Part shown: positions 1 through 6,287 of the stretch, piece by piece
Layout of the letters: each line of letters opens with the position of its first letter
Numbering within the stretch: position 1 is the stretch's first letter
DNA from: Deltaproteobacteria bacterium
GTDB lineage: Bacteria; Desulfobacterota; DSM-4660; Desulfatiglandales; HGW-15
Reading direction: 5' to 3'
NCBI GenBank assembly: GCA_016932235.1
Contig: JAFGDF010000142.1
Span: 1 to 7,228 of the forward strand
DNA length: 7,228 nucleotides
Position numbers and translations under genes: made by a program
The notes under the pieces: generated by a model
Databases searched by the model: none
Told to the model about the DNA's origin: nothing
Seen by the model: the letters and a program-made list of their open reading frames with translations, nothing else

Positions 1-1173
1 GTCAGGGCCTTTCTTTCCATCCATAAGGACCATTTCAATTACTATACATCGAAAGAAGTGGTTTTCGATAACATCTCAAGACTGATCGTGGTGGACGCCA
101 ACAGATGGGACAGGCTGGAGGACATGAACGCTCTAAGGGATAGAAAGGGCCTGGACATCCACCTCTGGGACCATCACGAGAATGAAGGGGATATATCTGC
201 GGGATGGAGACTGGTCCGGAAGATCGGTGCTGCAACCTCGCTTTTTGTCATGCGATTTGAGGAGGAGAAAAGGTCTATATCGCCCATTGAGGCGACGCTT
301 TTTCTTGCGGGAATCTATGAGGACACGGGTAATCTGACCTTTCCAAAAACCACTGCGGCGGATGCGAGGTGCACGGGATTTCTCCTGGAGCAGAAAGCGG
401 ACCTGGGGATGATCAACACATTTCTCAGGCCCGTTTACGGTCCGGACCAGAAAGACATCCTCTTTGAGATGCTCAAGGAATCGAGCCGTGTAAAAATAAA
501 CGGATTCAATATAAGCCTGACCAGGATAGAGATTAAAGGACATACCCCTGGACTCGCTCTGGTTGTGGAGATGTATCAGGATATCGTCAATGTGGATGCG
601 GCCTTCGGGATTTTTTACGAGACTGAAAGGGAGCGCTGTATCGTCATAGGCAGGAGCAGGGGGGACAGTCTCAATATCGGGGCCATCATGAAAGCCATGG
701 GAGGGGGAGGGCATCCGAATGCGGGATCGGCCATGCTGAAGATGGTGAATCCGGCCCAGGCCGAGGAATGGATAATTGAACTGATTCAAAATTACCGGCA
801 GACTGATTCTCTGGTGGGAGACCTTATGTCCTCCCCTGTTCACACCCTCTCTCCTGATATTACCATGAAAGAGGCCGCACTTCTTTTCAGGGAGAAAGGC
901 TGCACAGGTTTCCCCGTCGTTTCAGAAGGAGAGCTTGTGGGGGTAATTTCCAGACGTGATTTTAAAAAAATAAAAAATGATGACCGGCTCTCCCTTGGAG
1001 TTAAGGCATTCATGTCCACAAAAATCATCACGGCATGGCCGGAGCAGAGCATGAATCATGCTGCCAGGTTAATGGTAAAACACGATGTGGGCCGTCTGCC
1101 TGTTGTCAAAGACGGGAAACTCATAGGCATACTGACACGTTCCGATGCCATGCGTTATTACTATGATCTATGA
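1..1173 (+). CDS. DHH-family phosphoesterase with DHHA1 and tandem CBS domains (5'-truncated by window edge)
   Basis: The frame is open from base 1, so the gene starts upstream; the GTG at 58 is only an internal codon. In-window codons 1-390 show, in order: DHH motif II (VVDAN, Asp32), the name-giving DHH triad (codons 57-59), motif IV (GIYEDTG, Asp108), a linker, the DHHA1 substrate-binding motif GGGGHPNAG (codons 234-242), CBS1 (about 275-325) and CBS2 (about 334-388). Each CBS has the usual ribose-contacting S/T-x-x-D (S317-RRD320, T379-RSD382). Only the first metal-binding motif, expected near the N-terminus, is missing; by family length roughly 45 residues lie outside. DHH/DHHA1 enzymes are metal-dependent phosphodiesterases acting on short nucleotides (NrnA, GdpP) and CBS pairs commonly bind adenine nucleotides. 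In many deltaproteobacteria this arrangement is the N-terminal half of an A-adding tRNA nucleotidyltransferase. Here the stop comes right after CBS2 and no nucleotidyltransferase domain follows. Domain calls are firm; substrate is unknown. Confidence 0.93.
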   Translation, partial: VRAFLSIHKDHFNYYTSKEVVFDNISRLIVVDANRWDRLEDMNALRDRKGLDIHLWDHHENEGDISAGWRLVRKIGAATSLFVMRFEEEKRSISPIEATLFLAGIYEDTGNLTFPKTTAADARCTGFLLEQKADLGMINTFLRPVYGPDQKDILFEMLKESSRVKINGFNISLTRIEIKGHTPGLALVVEMYQDIVNVDAAFGIFYETERERCIVIGRSRGDSLNIGAIMKAMGGGGHPNAGSAMLKMVNPAQAEEWIIELIQNYRQTDSLVGDLMSSPVHTLSPDITMKEAALLFREKGCTGFPVVSEGELVGVISRRDFKKIKNDDRLSLGVKAFMSTKIITAWPEQSMNHAARLMVKHDVGRLPVVKDGKLIGILTRSDAMRYYYDL

Positions 1174-1195
1174 CAAAGGAAAACCCGGATAGACC

Positions 1196-1223
1196 TTGAC
1201 AATAGTCATGATATGTTTACAAT
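1196..1223 (+). promoter_or_regulatory. Predicted sigma70-type promoter for the moxR/bat operon
   Basis: A perfect -35 hexamer TTGACA (1196-1201) is followed after 16 bases by TACAAT (1218-1223), a 5-of-6 match to the -10 consensus TATAAT. It lies in the intergenic region just after the DHH/CBS gene and on the same strand as moxR, which begins at 1400. Transcription would start near 1229-1231, giving a leader of about 170 bases. This is read from sequence alone; the hexamers are strong but the start site is inferred. Confidence 0.65.
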
Positions 1224-1231
1224 ATCCGCGT

Positions 1232-1254
1232 TTTGTTTTAAGGCTTAAAATAAA
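1232..1254. promoter_or_regulatory. Near-perfect palindrome overlapping the predicted transcription start (candidate operator)
   Basis: The left arm TTTGTTTTAAG (1232-1242) and right arm CTTAAAATAAA (1244-1254) are reverse complements at 10 of 11 positions around the single central base G1243; the only mismatch is G1235/T1251. With a one-base centre it cannot fold as a good RNA hairpin, so it looks like a dimeric protein-binding site rather than a terminator. It begins 8 bases after the predicted -10 box, where a bound repressor would block initiation or escape. The regulator is not identifiable from this window. Confidence 0.45.
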
Positions 1255-1386
1255 TGCCAGTGGTTGAGATTTATGTGTTTTATCCATTCCCTGCAGCCTC
1301 TTTTGTATTTATTCTATATTAAAAAATCATTAAATAACAGTATATTACTTTTATTAATTAAATTATATTATCAGGTTTAACGCAAC
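1255..1386 (+). other. AT-rich untranslated leader upstream of moxR
   Basis: This stretch holds no supported gene. It is much richer in A/T than the flanking coding DNA, especially from about 1301 to 1378, and contains the self-complementary octamer TTAATTAA (1354-1361). I saw no recognisable riboswitch, RNA gene, or hairpin followed by a T-run that would clearly end transcription of the upstream gene. It may serve as a flexible or nucleoid-protein-binding segment, or simply be an untranslated leader. Confidence 0.4.
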
Positions 1387-1392
1387 AGGAGG
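1387..1392 (+). promoter_or_regulatory. Ribosome binding site of moxR
   Basis: AGGAGG is a full Shine-Dalgarno match. It is 7 bases from the ATG at 1400 and only 4 bases from the in-frame TTG at 1397, so it favours ATG 1400 as the start. Confidence 0.8.
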
Positions 1393-1399
1393 ATTCTTG

Positions 1400-2380
1400 A
1401 TGGATATTCAGGAGATTACCCGCAATGTGGAAAAGAAGAGTCTTGTAGTCAGACAGATCATGTCGGAAATCGAGAAGGTTATCGTGGGACAGCGTTATCT
1501 GATCGAAAGGTTGTTGATAGGGCTCATGTGCGACGGTCATATGCTTCTGGAGGGTCTGCCCGGCCTGGCAAAGACCACCGCTGTCAAGACCCTCGCCGCC
1601 ACCATCAGGACAACTTTCCAGCGCATACAGTTTACGCCGGATCTTCTACCTGCGGATATCCTCGGCACCCAGATCTACAGGCCGGATAATGCCACTTTTG
1701 AGATAAAAAAAGGGCCTATATTCCATAATATTATACTTGCCGATGAGATAAACCGTGCCCCTGCAAAGGTGCAGAGCGCACTCCTTGAGGCAATGCAGGA
1801 GAGGCAGGTTACTATCGGTGAGGAGACCTTCAGACTTGATAACCCTTTTCTGGTACTTGCAACCCAGAATCCAATCGAACAGGAGGGGACCTATCCTTTG
1901 CCCGAGGCCCAGATAGACAGATTCATGATGAAGATCAGGGTGGGTTATCCCAGCGCTGAAGAGGAAAAAGTAATAATGTCAAGGGCCTGTGGAGGCGCTT
2001 CTGATAAGGTCTCAGGAGTGGTGGACGTATGGGAAATAAGCGATGCCTCAAGGGCCGTGGAATCGATCCACATGGAAGAAAAGATAGTGGATTACATCAT
2101 AAGCCTTACGCGGGCCACGAGGTTTCCGAAAGAGTTCGACCTTGACCTGGGGCCCATGATCAGCTACGGGGCCTCACCCAGGGCCTCCATCTGGCTTGGA
2201 AAAGCGGCACGTGCAAGCGCCTTTCTTAGCGGACGTGGATATGTTACCCCGCAGGATGTGAAATCCGTTGCCCCGGATATCCTCAGGCACAGGATAATAT
2301 TGAGTTATGAGGCTGAGGCAGAGGGGAAGAGTACCGATGACCTGATAGAGACATTGCTTGAAAGGATCGAGGTGCCCTGA
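1400..2380 (+). CDS. moxR: MoxR family AAA+ ATPase
   Basis: Cytoplasmic ATPase of 326 residues, the normal length for MoxR. MoxR proteins form ring-shaped AAA+ assemblies that act as chaperones with VWA-domain partners. Visible motifs: Walker A of the MoxR type (GLPGLAKTT, residues 52-60, Lys58), Walker B (IILADEIN, Asp115-Glu116) followed by the family signature RAPAKVQSALLEAMQE (119-134), sensor 1 (ATQNP, Asn157), the segment EGTYPLPEAQIDRFMMK (162-178), and sensor 2 (GASPRASIWL, Arg261) in the C-terminal helical lid. ATG 1400 is chosen over the adjacent TTG 1397 because the AGGAGG at 1387 is better spaced. It is the first gene of the operon and its stop is one base before the DUF58 start. 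All catalytic motifs look intact, so it should be active; its substrate is unknown. Confidence 0.97.
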   Translation: MDIQEITRNVEKKSLVVRQIMSEIEKVIVGQRYLIERLLIGLMCDGHMLLEGLPGLAKTTAVKTLAATIRTTFQRIQFTPDLLPADILGTQIYRPDNATFEIKKGPIFHNIILADEINRAPAKVQSALLEAMQERQVTIGEETFRLDNPFLVLATQNPIEQEGTYPLPEAQIDRFMMKIRVGYPSAEEEKVIMSRACGGASDKVSGVVDVWEISDASRAVESIHMEEKIVDYIISLTRATRFPKEFDLDLGPMISYGASPRASIWLGKAARASAFLSGRGYVTPQDVKSVAPDILRHRIILSYEAEAEGKSTDDLIETLLERIEVP

Positions 2381-2381
2381 G

Positions 2382-3257
2382 ATGCTTTCAGTGGAGATCC
2401 TTAAAAAGATACGACGGTTTCATTTTAAGACAGGGAAACTGGCCAGCGATCTCTTTGCCGGGCAGTATGAAAGCGCTTATAAAGGCAGGGGCATGGAGTT
2501 TGCTGAAGTGCGGGAGTACCAGCCCGGCGATGATATCAGGAATATCGACTGGAATGTTACAGCCCGTTATGGCCATCCATTTATTAAGGTATTTCATGAA
2601 GAAAGAGAACTAACAGTCTTGTTATTATTGGATATTTCAGGATCTAACCTGTTCGGAACTAAAGGCATGTTTAAAAGAGAACTCCTGGCGGAGGTGGCGG
2701 GTATGCTGGCCTTTCTGGCTATACGGACCAACGATAAGGTTGGATCCATCCTTTTCACTTCACAGGTGGAAAAGTACATACCTCCCAAAAAGGGGGCCTC
2801 CCATGTCTGGAGACTGATAAAAGAGATCTTTACCTATGAACCCAAGGACAGAAGGACCAGCATTGATTCGGTCCTTCAATATCTTAATCGTGTTGCAAAA
2901 CGGCATGCTATCGTATTCCTGATTTCAGACTGCATGGATTCGGGATTTGAGCGATCTCTCAGGTTGACTTCAAAGAAACATGATCTCACCCTGATTCGTA
3001 TCACTGACCCTGCTGAAGAAGAGATCCCTGATCTCGGCATTGCGACTTTCAATGATCCGGAGACAGGCGAGACGGTTGTTGTCAATACCTCCAGCAGGGA
3101 TCTCAGGACGCGCTGGCAGGCATACAGGCATGAACATCGTGAATATCTGAACAACATTGTGAGAAAGGCTGGGGTGGAAATAGTCGATCTTTTTACAGGA
3201 GGGCCTGTTGTAGAGCCCCTGACCCGTCTTTTTGAGCAGAGAAGGGGGAGGATGTGA
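2382..3257 (+). CDS. DUF58 domain-containing protein (VWA-like partner of MoxR)
   Basis: Soluble cytoplasmic protein of 291 residues. The DUF58 hallmark is clear at about 35-62 (GRGMEFAEVREYQPGDDIRN followed by IDWNVTAR). A VWA-like fold follows, with an intact MIDAS motif D84-ISGS-88 after a hydrophobic strand (TVLLLLDISGS) and a second acidic loop ISDCMD (181-186). No signal peptide or membrane segment is seen, which fits the short MoxR-associated DUF58 class. DUF58 proteins are nearly always encoded next to MoxR and are thought to be its adaptor or client. The start is ATG 2382, with GAGGTG (2369-2374) 7 bases upstream inside the end of moxR; an in-frame TTG at 2358 is less likely. The MoxR stop and this start are separated by one base. 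The MIDAS-coding stretch carries a cluster of TTA/TTG/CTA leucine codons unlike the CTT/CTC/CTG preference around it. Confidence 0.94.
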   Translation: MLSVEILKKIRRFHFKTGKLASDLFAGQYESAYKGRGMEFAEVREYQPGDDIRNIDWNVTARYGHPFIKVFHEERELTVLLLLDISGSNLFGTKGMFKRELLAEVAGMLAFLAIRTNDKVGSILFTSQVEKYIPPKKGASHVWRLIKEIFTYEPKDRRTSIDSVLQYLNRVAKRHAIVFLISDCMDSGFERSLRLTSKKHDLTLIRITDPAEEEIPDLGIATFNDPETGETVVVNTSSRDLRTRWQAYRHEHREYLNNIVRKAGVEIVDLFTGGPVVEPLTRLFEQRRGRM

Positions 3258-4297
3258 AAGTTCGGGAAGGGGAATTTTCACCTCATTCCAGTAAGTTCCG
3301 GATATTGCATAAAACTTTTTTAAATATGAAAAGAACAAAAGCATCTAAAACAACTGCTGCCACTAAAACTGTCATTATTATAGGAATTGCAATTTTTCAT
3401 CTATTCCAGATGCTTAGCCTCTCCTGGAGTGATGAGGAGAACCGCAAAGAATACCTGAATGTCACCATGGACAGGGATTCCGCGCCTGTAGGCAGCATAG
3501 TAGAACTCTATCTTGATTACCGGTTGCCCGAAGGTGGACAAATCACCGAACCAGCTGAAATAACGGGTATTGACGGCCTTTCAATCCTGGAAAGGGAAAC
3601 AGGTCGGAACAAGATCACGATAAAGATCCTGATCGACCGCCTTGACCCGTGGAAATCAGAGAAAATTTCCCTCCATTATCTTGACAGAGAGGGCAAAGAA
3701 GCCGTTCTTGAATATGGCCCGGTTTCAATCACTGTAATGTCCAACCTCGGGGATCAACCGAATGAAGCCTCACTTAGACCTATTCGTGATATTATCCCCG
3801 TTAAAAATCCTTTGATGAAGTATCTCCCATGGGCGGCGATGATCTTGTCTGTATCTGTTATAGCCTTTTCCCTTTTCATCTGGCTTAAAAGACGTAACAA
3901 AAATCTTGATGACATTGCTCAGATGGCGCCTCCCCATATCCGTGCCGAGATGGAGATAAGGTCACTTGAATCAAGCGGGCTTTTTGAAAAGGGGGCGGTA
4001 AAGGAGTATTATTTTCGTTTTTCTGAAATATTGAGGCATTATCTTGAGGCTATCAGGCATTTTCCAGCCGCTGAGTTCACAACTGAAGAGATAACCCAGT
4101 ATGTGAGAGAAAAGGAAGATAGAAACCTTATTAATCTGTTTCGACGGGCAGATCTTGTAAAATTCGCGGACGCAGTCCCAACCAGCGCGGGAAAGGCCGG
4201 GGACCTGAGTAACGCCCTTTCATATATCAGCGATACCGCCCCCAGGGTCGAAAATAACAGGAATCCCCGGGGAAAAGGGAAGGAGAGTCAGCCATGA
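3254..4297 (+). CDS. Membrane protein with BatD-like extracytoplasmic domain and DUF4381-like cytoplasmic tail
   Basis: From GTG 3254 the protein has 347 residues. Residues 39-56 are a hydrophobic signal peptide or anchor (VIIIGIAIFHLFQMLSLS). About 66-163 look like a beta-rich domain resembling the repeats of BatD (YLNVTMDRDSAPVGSIVELY at 67-86). A transmembrane helix lies at about 191-211, followed by a basic stop-transfer LKRRNK. The 215-330 tail (EYYFRFSEILRHYLEAI, TTEEI, RRADLVKFAD) resembles DUF4381 and related tails of Bat operons. The topology would be periplasmic domain, one helix, cytoplasmic helical tail, able to link the envelope to MoxR/DUF58. GTG 3254 overlaps the DUF58 stop by 4 bases and has GGAG 3 bases upstream, a short spacing. 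The alternative ATG 3326 (residue 25) would give a more ordinary signal peptide but has no good ribosome site. The domain assignment is by resemblance only and the function is not established. Confidence 0.8.
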   Translation: MKVREGEFSPHSSKFRILHKTFLNMKRTKASKTTAATKTVIIIGIAIFHLFQMLSLSWSDEENRKEYLNVTMDRDSAPVGSIVELYLDYRLPEGGQITEPAEITGIDGLSILERETGRNKITIKILIDRLDPWKSEKISLHYLDREGKEAVLEYGPVSITVMSNLGDQPNEASLRPIRDIIPVKNPLMKYLPWAAMILSVSVIAFSLFIWLKRRNKNLDDIAQMAPPHIRAEMEIRSLESSGLFEKGAVKEYYFRFSEILRHYLEAIRHFPAAEFTTEEITQYVREKEDRNLINLFRRADLVKFADAVPTSAGKAGDLSNALSYISDTAPRVENNRNPRGKGKESQP

Positions 4298-5289
4298 TGT
4301 TTCGTTTCGCCTATCCGGTCATTCTTCTCCTGATAATCGCGGGGGTCTCATGGTTTGTGTACAAACTGATAAAAAAACCGGCAGGCATAACCTATTCAGT
4401 AACATCAGAGATCACAGGTTTTTCAGGCCAGGGGGGAAAAATATTGAGCAGGATCCCCATTTTTTTGAGGTTCGTCTGCCTCCTGCTCCTTGTCCTGGCC
4501 ACGGCCAGACCCCAGTATTTTAATATTTCAAGGGATATCCGTTCTCCTGGCGTGGATATCCTCCTCTGTCTGGATACCTCGGGTTCCATGCAGGCCATGG
4601 ATTTTAAACTGGATGGAAGGCCTGTTTCGCGTCTCATCGCGGTTAAGAAGGTGGTCATGGATTTTATTCAAAAGCGCGAGATGGACAGGATAGGACTGGT
4701 TGTGTTTGGGGAGGAGGCCTTTACCCAATCTCCCCTCACTATGGACAAGGGGCTTTTATTGGGCCTGGTAAAAGGAATGGAGATAGGCATGGCCGGCGAC
4801 AGCACGGCCATCGGAACGGCCATTGCAATCGGGGGCAAAAGGCTGAAAGACCTGGATGCGAAATCCAGGATATTGATTATTCTTACGGACGGGAGACACA
4901 ACGCGGGAGATATCCTGCCTGAACAGGCTGCGGAAGCGGTCAGCGCCATGGGAATAAAGATATACACGATCGGTGTGGGCGGGAAAGGCCCGGCACCCTT
5001 TGAAGTACAAGGGCTTTTCGGCAGGCGTACCATTTATCAGCAGGTGGATCTGGATGAGGAGACTTTAAAAAAGATTGCCGATATAGGAAACGGGAGATAT
5101 TTCAGGGCAACAGACAGTGAAAAACTATCTGAAATATACGATATTATCGACCGGGAGGAAAAGACGGAAGTCAAGGTGAAGGAATTCTTCCATTTCAAAG
5201 AGCTTTATCTATATTTTCTGGTCCCGGCGCTTTTCCTGCTGGGGCTTGAGATCTTTTTAAAGACGACCTTTTTAAGGAGCGTACCATGA
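4294..5289 (+). CDS. batA: BatA-like VWA domain membrane protein
   Basis: Inner-membrane protein of 331 residues, typical for BatA. Layout: N-terminal helices at about 6-24 and 56-72, a VWA domain at about 86-285, and a C-terminal helix at about 304-324. The MIDAS is complete: D94-TSGS-98, Thr171 (DSTAIGTA), and Asp199 (ILTDGRHNAG). The sequences DRIGLVVFGEEAFTQSPLT (131-149) and IYTIGVGG (223-230) are strongly BatA-like. The VWA domain, lying between the paired N-terminal helices and the C-terminal helix, probably binds a protein partner through a divalent metal. ATG 4294 is used because AGGAG at 4281-4285 is 8 bases away; the ATG at 4297 would shorten the protein by one residue. It overlaps the preceding stop by 4 bases (ATGA) and overlaps batB the same way. 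It is paralogous to the next gene, presumably from an old tandem duplication. Confidence 0.94.
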   Translation: MMFRFAYPVILLLIIAGVSWFVYKLIKKPAGITYSVTSEITGFSGQGGKILSRIPIFLRFVCLLLLVLATARPQYFNISRDIRSPGVDILLCLDTSGSMQAMDFKLDGRPVSRLIAVKKVVMDFIQKREMDRIGLVVFGEEAFTQSPLTMDKGLLLGLVKGMEIGMAGDSTAIGTAIAIGGKRLKDLDAKSRILIILTDGRHNAGDILPEQAAEAVSAMGIKIYTIGVGGKGPAPFEVQGLFGRRTIYQQVDLDEETLKKIADIGNGRYFRATDSEKLSEIYDIIDREEKTEVKVKEFFHFKELYLYFLVPALFLLGLEIFLKTTFLRSVP

Positions 5290-6287
5290 CCTTCGGCAAC
5301 CTCTGGACTCTTCACTTTTTATGGTTCCTGCCGGTTGTGACCTTTTTCCTTATACTGGAGAAGAGGAAAAGGGACAAAACACTGGAGAAATTTGCCGAAA
5401 AAGGACTCCTGATGAGGTTGACGGGCGAACTTTACGGCAGAAGACGATTTGTAAAGGGATTTTTGCTTCTACTCAGCCTTGCACTGCTGGTTTTCGCCCT
5501 TGCGGGTCCGAGGTGGGGCAGCCATTTTCAGGAGGTCAGCCGCAGGGGAGTGGATATCGCAATCCTGGTGGATGTCTCTCCGAGTATGCTGGTGGCTGAT
5601 ATAAAACCCAGCCGTATTGAAAGGGCAAGGAGGGAGATCATCGATTTTCTTAGAGTGGCACAGGGCGATAGAATCGGTCTGGTGGCCTTTTCAGGGGCCG
5701 CATTTATCCAGTGTCCCCTGACACTGGATTACGGGGCCCTCGAGATGTTTCTGGGATCCGTGGCCCCGGATCTGATTCCAGTCCCCGGAACCGATCTGGG
5801 GGCGGCAATTGATACGGGATTGTCGGTCTTTGATTATAAAGTTGAGACTGACAAGGTTCTTCTTCTTATTACCGATGGTGAAGATAATGAGAATAAGGGG
5901 ATAGAATCCGCCAAAGAAGCGGCTAAAAAGGGGGTTAAGATATTTGTATTCGGGATAGGAGAAGTTGCGGGCGGACCGATTCCCCTTGATGACGGCGGGG
6001 GAGGGTTTATGAAAGACAGGGAAGGCAACCTTGTCTTATCAAGGTTGAATGAAAACGGTCTCAGACAGATAGCCTCTTCCACAGGCGGGAGTTATGTGCG
6101 TTCAACAACAGGAGATCTTGATCTGGATATGATTTACTTTGACGGTATCAGGTCGAAAACCGAGGCCCGTGATCTGAAGAGCGGAAAAATCAAGGTCTAT
6201 GAGGAGAGGTTTTATATCTTTATTATCGCCGCCATATTCCTGTTGATCCTGGAAGGTCTGATAGTCGAAAGAAGGAGAGAAAATTGA
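5286..6287 (+). CDS. batB: BatB-like VWA domain membrane protein
   Basis: Protein of 333 residues with the same plan as BatA: N-terminal helices at about 8-24 and 57-73, a VWA domain at about 87-285, and a C-terminal helix at about 309-326. MIDAS residues are D96-VSPS-100, Thr169 (PGTDLGAA) and Asp197 (LLITDGEDNENKG). A proline replaces the usual glycine in the DxSxS loop, but the three metal-contacting residues of that motif remain. The glycine-rich loop PIPLDDGGGGFMKDREGNLV (231-250) matches the BatB-type insertion before the last part of the VWA domain. The start ATG 5286 has AAGGAG (5274-5279) 6 bases upstream and overlaps the batA stop by 4 bases. It probably works with BatA as a membrane-bound pair acting with MoxR; the ligand is unknown. 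Which of the two is called BatA or BatB follows gene order and the TDGEDNE motif. Confidence 0.93.
   Translation: MTFGNLWTLHFLWFLPVVTFFLILEKRKRDKTLEKFAEKGLLMRLTGELYGRRRFVKGFLLLLSLALLVFALAGPRWGSHFQEVSRRGVDIAILVDVSPSMLVADIKPSRIERARREIIDFLRVAQGDRIGLVAFSGAAFIQCPLTLDYGALEMFLGSVAPDLIPVPGTDLGAAIDTGLSVFDYKVETDKVLLLITDGEDNENKGIESAKEAAKKGVKIFVFGIGEVAGGPIPLDDGGGGFMKDREGNLVLSRLNENGLRQIASSTGGSYVRSTTGDLDLDMIYFDGIRSKTEARDLKSGKIKVYEERFYIFIIAAIFLLILEGLIVERRREN
6273..6277 (+). promoter_or_regulatory. Ribosome binding site deciding the TTG start of batC
   Basis: AGGAG lies 6 bases before TTG 6284, inside the end of batB. This spacing, together with the hydrophobic signal sequence that starts immediately after it, supports the unusual TTG as the real start codon. 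Confidence 0.75.

Noticed and set aside
58..60. GTG as start of the first gene
   Set aside because: The frame is open back to base 1 and the upstream codons (VRAFLSIHKDHF) read like normal protein, so the gene begins outside the window.
133..843. Open 236-codon frame on the - strand within the DHH/CBS gene
   Set aside because: It lies wholly inside a gene with intact DHH and DHHA1 motifs, has no ribosome site and the translation has no recognisable domain; it is a shadow frame.
1236..1250. TTTTAAG/CTTAAAA inverted repeat as a transcription terminator of the upstream gene
   Set aside because: It has a one-base centre, AT-only stem except one pair, and no following T-run, so it cannot form a stable terminator hairpin; an operator-like site fits better.
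2358..2360. TTG as start of the DUF58 gene
   Set aside because: It would overlap moxR by 23 bases with a poor ribosome site, while ATG 2382 has GAGGTG at good spacing and begins the usual DUF58 N-terminus.
3305..3333. TTGCAT and nearby AT-rich bases as an internal promoter
   Set aside because: No -10-like hexamer at acceptable spacing; the AT richness is explained by the start of a signal-peptide coding stretch.
5571..5585. DVSPS instead of DxSGS in BatB as a broken metal site
   Set aside because: The DxSxS contacts, Thr169 and Asp197 are all present, and the fourth position varies among BatB-type proteins, so the MIDAS is likely functional.
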